The notes beneath the pieces are model-generated. The model was not told the DNA's origin. It made no database searches and was given only the letters and a program-made list of their open reading frames with translations. From Hydractinia symbiolongicarpus (Eukaryota; Cnidaria; Hydrozoa; Anthoathecata; Hydractiniidae): a stretch of DNA of 64,000 nucleotides. Position 1 is the stretch's first letter; each line of letters opens with the position of its first letter. Where the stretch lies: the NCBI RefSeq assembly GCF_029227915.1, contig NC_079877.1:31523851-31587850 (forward strand), read 5' to 3'. Made by a program: the position numbers and the translations under genes. Below, one piece after another: positions 60,607 to 64,000 of the stretch.

Positions 60607-62468
60607 AAGCGATACAAATTAGTAATATCCGAAGAAAATCACTAAATACATTTTGGTACGAATATGTGACGCAACCGTTGTTACTCAAACGGATTGACAC
60701 CGTTAGAAAGTCAATGAAATGGAGTTTTTGAAACTGTCTCTATATCTTCAGCGCGCACTAACGGCTAGGATTGGTCCCACAGTAAAAATGACTTATTTAT
60801 CTAAATTTTTAAATGAATCGCTACCACAGGGTCCAGTGTAATCGGTCAGTTCCGGCAATCATGTCAAATTAAGAAGAATGTTCTTTCTTGGAGTCCAATT
60901 GTCTCATTTATCACACTTATGAGGTCACAGTCCAAAGTTAGTTCAATTAAGTCCCCCAGTCAATCGTTTCACTGTTAAAAGCGATACAACTTAGTAATAT
61001 CGGAAGAAAATCACTAAATACATGTTCGTACGAATATGTGACGCCACCGTTGTAACTCAAACGGATTGACACCGTTAGAAAATCAATGAAATGTAGTTTT
61101 TGAAACTGTCTCTATTTCTTCAACGCTAACTAACGGCTAGGATTGGTCCCACAGTAAAAAATGACTTAATTATCTTCATTTTTTAATAAAGCGCTACCAC
61201 AGCGCCCAGTTAAATGGCTGAGTTCCAGCAATCATGTCAAATTAAGAAGAATGTTAGTTCTTGTATTCAAACTGGCTCATTTATCACATTTATAAGGTCA
61301 CAGTCCAGAATCAGTTCAATTAAGACCCACAGTCAATCGTTTCACTCTTAAAAGCGATACAACTTAATAATATCGGAAGAAAATCACTAAATACATGTTC
61401 GTACGATTATGTGACGCAACCGTTGTAACTCAAACGGATTGACACCGTTAGAAAGTCAATGAAATGTAGTTTTTGACACTGTCTCTATTTCTTCAGCGCG
61501 AACTAACGACCGGGATTTGTCCCACAGTAAAATGACTTATTTATCTTAATTTTTTAATAAAGCGCTACCACAGCGCCTAGTGTATTCGTTGATTTCCAGC
61601 AATCATGTCAAATTATGAAGAATGTTATTTCTTTTAGTCAAACTGGCTCATTTATCACATTTATAAGGTCACAGTCCAAAATCAGATCAGTTAAGTCCCA
61701 CAGTCAAACGTTTCACTGCTAAAAGCGATGCAACCTAGTAATATCCGAATAATTTCGCTAAATACATGTAGGGATGAATATGTGGCGCAACCGTTGGAAC
61801 TCAAACGGATTGATACCGTTAGAAAGTCAATGAAATGTAGTTTTTGAAACTGTCGCTATTTCTTCAGCGCGCGAAAAAGGCTACGATTGTTCCCACAGTA
61901 AAAAATGACTTATTTACTTAAATTTTTAAATGAAGCGTTACCACAGCGCGCAGTGTAATCGCTGAGTTCCGGCAATCATGTCAAATTAAGAAGAATGTTA
62001 TTTCTAGGAGTCCAGTTGTCTCACTTATCACATTTTTGAGGTCACAGCCCAAAGTTAGTTCAATTAAGTCCCACAGTCAATCGTTTCACTGTTAAAAGCG
62101 ATATGACTTAGTAATATCGGAAAGATATCACTAAATACATGTTGGTACGAATATGGGATGCAACCGTTGTAACTCAAACAGATTTATACCGATAGAAAGT
62201 CAATAAAATGTAGTCTTTGAAACTGTTCCTATTTATTCAGCGCGTGCTAACGGCCAGGATTGGTCCCACAGCAAAGAAAGACTTATTTATCTAAATTTTT
62301 AAATAAATCGCTACCACAGCGCCCAGTGTAATCGCTGAGTTCCAGCAATCATGTCAAATAAAGAAAAATGTTGGTTCTTGGAGTCCAATTGGCTCATTTA
62401 TCACATTTATAAGGTCACAGTCCAGAATCAGTTCAATTAAGTCCCACAGTCAATCGTCTCACTCTTTA

Positions 62469-62831
62469 GAGCGATACAACTTCGTAATATCGGAAGAAAA
62501 TCACTAAATACATGTTCGTACGATTATGTGACGCAACCGTTGTAACTCAAACGGATTGACACCGTTAGAAAGTCAATGAAATGTAGTTTTTGACACTGTC
62601 TCTATTTCTTCAGCGCGAACTAACGGCTAGGATTGGTCTCACAGTAAAAATGACTTATTAATCTAAATTTTTAAATGAATCGCTACCACAGGGTCCAGTG
62701 TAATCGCTCAGTTCTGGCAATCATTTCAAATTAAGAAGAATGTTCTTTCTTGGAGTCAAACTGGCTCATTTATAAGGTCAAAGTCCAAAATCAGTTCAAA
62801 TAATTCCCACAGTCAATCGTTTCACTGTTAA
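62469..62831. repeat. Short satellite monomer, 363 bp
   Basis: It has the same 9-bp loss at ctcatttataagg (about 62,765) and the same gtaaaaatgac shortening as the copy at 60,244, which it matches 2,225 bp away. It differs by gggtccagtg for aggtccagtg and by gtaatcgctc for atatcgctc. Confidence 0.85.
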
Positions 62832-63203
62832 AAGCGATACAAATTAGTAATATCCGAAGAAAATCACTAAATACATTTTGGTACGAATATGTGACGCAAC
62901 CGTTGTTACTCAAACGGATTGACACCGTTAGAAAGTCAATGAAATGGAGTTTTTGAAACTGTCTCTATATCTTCAGCGCGCACTAACGGCTAGGATTGGT
63001 CCCACAGTAAAAATGACTTATTTATCTAAATTTTTAAATGAATCGCTACCACAGGGTCCAGTGTAATCAGTCAGTTCCGGCAATCATGTCAAATTAAGAA
63101 GAATGTTCTTTCTTGGAGTCCAATTGTCCCATTTATCACACTTATGAGGTCACAGTCCAAAGTTAGTTCAATTAAGTCCCACAGTCAATCGTTTCACTGT
63201 TAG

Positions 63204-63567
63204 AAGCGATGCAACCTAGTAATATCAGAAAAATATCGCTAAATACATGTTGGTACGAATATGTGACCCAACCGTTGTAACTCAAACGGATTGACACCGT
63301 TAGAAAGCCAATGAAATGTACTTTTTGAAGTTGTCTCTATTTCTTCAGCGCGAACTACCGGCTAGGATTGGTCCGACAGTTGAAAATGACTTATTTATCT
63401 TAATTTTTTAATAAAGCGCTACCACAGCGCCCAGTGTAATCGCTGAGTTCCAGCAATCATGTCAAATTAAGAAGAATGATATTTCTTGAAGTCAAACTGA
63501 CTCATTTATAAGGTCAAAGTCCAAAATCAGTTCAAATAATTCCCACAGTCAATCGTTTTACTGTTAA
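63204..63567. repeat. Short satellite monomer, 364 bp
   Basis: The right part (gactcatttataagg, gttcaaataattccc) is identical in kind to the tails of 60,244 and 62,469, including the 9-bp loss. The left part (gcgatgcaacctag, ggtccgacagttg) is a different type. The copy is therefore a hybrid that acquired the deletion by recombination. Confidence 0.8.
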
Positions 63568-64000
63568 AAGCGATACAAATTAGTAATATCCGAAGAAAAT
63601 CACTAAATACATTTTGGTACGAATATGTGACGCAACTGTTGTAACTCAAACGGATTGACACCGTTAGAAAATCAATGAAATGTGGTTTTTAAAACTGTCT
63701 CTATTTCTTCAGTGCGCAATAACGGCTAAGATTGGTCCCGCAGTAAAAAATGACATATTTATCTTAATTTTTAAATAAAGCGCTACCACAGCGCCCAGTG
63801 TAATCGCGGAGTTCCAGCAATCATGTCAAATAAAGAAAAATGTTGGTTCTTGGAGTCCAATTGGCTCATTTATCACATTTATAAGATCACAGTCCAAAAT
63901 CAGTTCAATTAAGTCCCACAGTAAATCTTTTCACTGTTAAAAGCGATGTAACCTAGTAATATGAGAAAAATATTGCAAAATACATTTTGGTACGAATATG

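Larger units (their letters stand above)
1..64000. repeat. Complex satellite DNA array, ~373-bp monomer, about 172 tandem copies
   Basis: The window is filled end to end by one tandem repeat. Phasing on the word gttaaaagc puts monomer starts at 1, 374, 747, 1120, 1493, 1866, 2239, 2613 and so on to 63,941, which is 172 complete copies and one partial copy. Most copies are 371-374 bp long; ten are shorter (344-367 bp) through defined small deletions. All copies have the same orientation and no stretch of unrelated sequence interrupts them. Copies share long blocks such as tgacgcaaccgttgtaactc and gtcaaattaagaagaatg. Groups of 2, 3, 4, 6 or about 8 monomers are duplicated as units, so this is a higher-order satellite, not a simple homogeneous one. 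By analogy with other complex satellites it is likely heterochromatic (centromere, pericentromere or subtelomere). The host is a eukaryote but is not identifiable from sequence alone. Confidence 0.98.
58754..64000. repeat. Right-hand segment with a 4-monomer block repeated 2,225 bp apart
   Basis: Monomer starts are 58754, 59125, 59498, 59871, 60244, 60607, 60979, 61352, 61723, 62096, 62469, 62832, 63204, 63568 and the partial 63941. The block 59498-60978 matches 61723-63203: catgtagggatg, tgtggcgcaacc, atttctaggagtcc, gcgatatgac, gggatgcaacc, cgattatgtgac, gaaatggag, ctatatcttc. The copies differ at perhaps a dozen visible positions, so this is older than the left-hand duplications. Between them lie 60979 and 61352, which resemble 56145 and 56518. 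The last partial monomer begins gcgatgtaacc with an unusual atattgcaaaatac. Confidence 0.85.

Noticed and set aside
1-64000. Transposon (LTR, TIR or Helitron) as the source of the array
   Set aside because: No terminal repeats, target-site duplications or coding remnants were seen inside or between monomers.

Overview
The whole 64,000-base window is one uninterrupted head-to-tail array of a single complex satellite DNA. No protein-coding gene, RNA gene, transposon, CRISPR array or unique-sequence island could be supported on either strand. The basic monomer is about 373 bp and AT-rich. Phasing on the junction word gttaaaag/c gives 172 full monomers, the first starting at base 1, plus a 60-base partial one at the right end (from 63,941). 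Mean spacing is about 372 bp. All monomers point the same way and I saw no inversion or foreign insertion. An array this long with a complex monomer and nested multi-monomer duplications points to heterochromatin of a eukaryote (centromeric, pericentromeric or subtelomeric). The species cannot be read from the sequence. Dipteran satellites of about 340-370 bp (for example the Drosophila virilis group 370-bp family or Chironomus telomere-associated repeats) are of comparable length, but I could not compare sequences.

Layout, left to right. 0-2.6 kb: fairly uniform monomers with a faint 3-monomer period. 2.6-4.1 kb: 2-monomer duplication. 4.1-8.3 kb: a 3-monomer higher-order repeat (HOR) that becomes a 4-monomer HOR by gaining one monomer type. 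8.6-10.8 kb: 3-monomer tandem duplication with no difference seen. 10.5-13.5 kb: 4-monomer duplication with a visible crossover hybrid near 12.0 kb. 13.8-16 kb: module carrying 344-345 bp short monomers. 16-19 kb: 4-monomer duplication. 18.6-23.1 kb: 6-monomer (2,241 bp) duplication. 23-25.3 kb: looser 4-monomer period. 25.3-28.2 kb: short-monomer module again, duplicated with a 1,090-bp period. 28.2-29.7 kb: mosaic. 29.7-45.3 kb: a long HOR of named monomer types a-h, repeated several times with losses and gains. 45.3-50.2 kb: older, more divergent copies of the same type order. 50.2-52.5 kb: 3-monomer duplication. 52.5-55 kb: 4-monomer duplication. 57.2-58.7 kb: 2-monomer duplication. 59.5-63.2 kb: 4-monomer block repeated 2,225 bp away.

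There is a left-right gradient. Monomers up to about 25 kb mostly begin aagcaatac and resemble one another closely. Those on the right mostly begin aagcgat, are more diverse and carry more length variants. The natural reading is repeated unequal crossing over between in-register monomers, most recent on the left. Within the monomer the notable structure is a perfect small hairpin (gcgct-accac-agcgc), a three-arm ccgtt/aacgg/ccgtt set, and a conserved tgacgcaaccgttg block. The three open reading frames above 60 codons are explained by stop-codon loss in particular monomer variants and are not called as genes.
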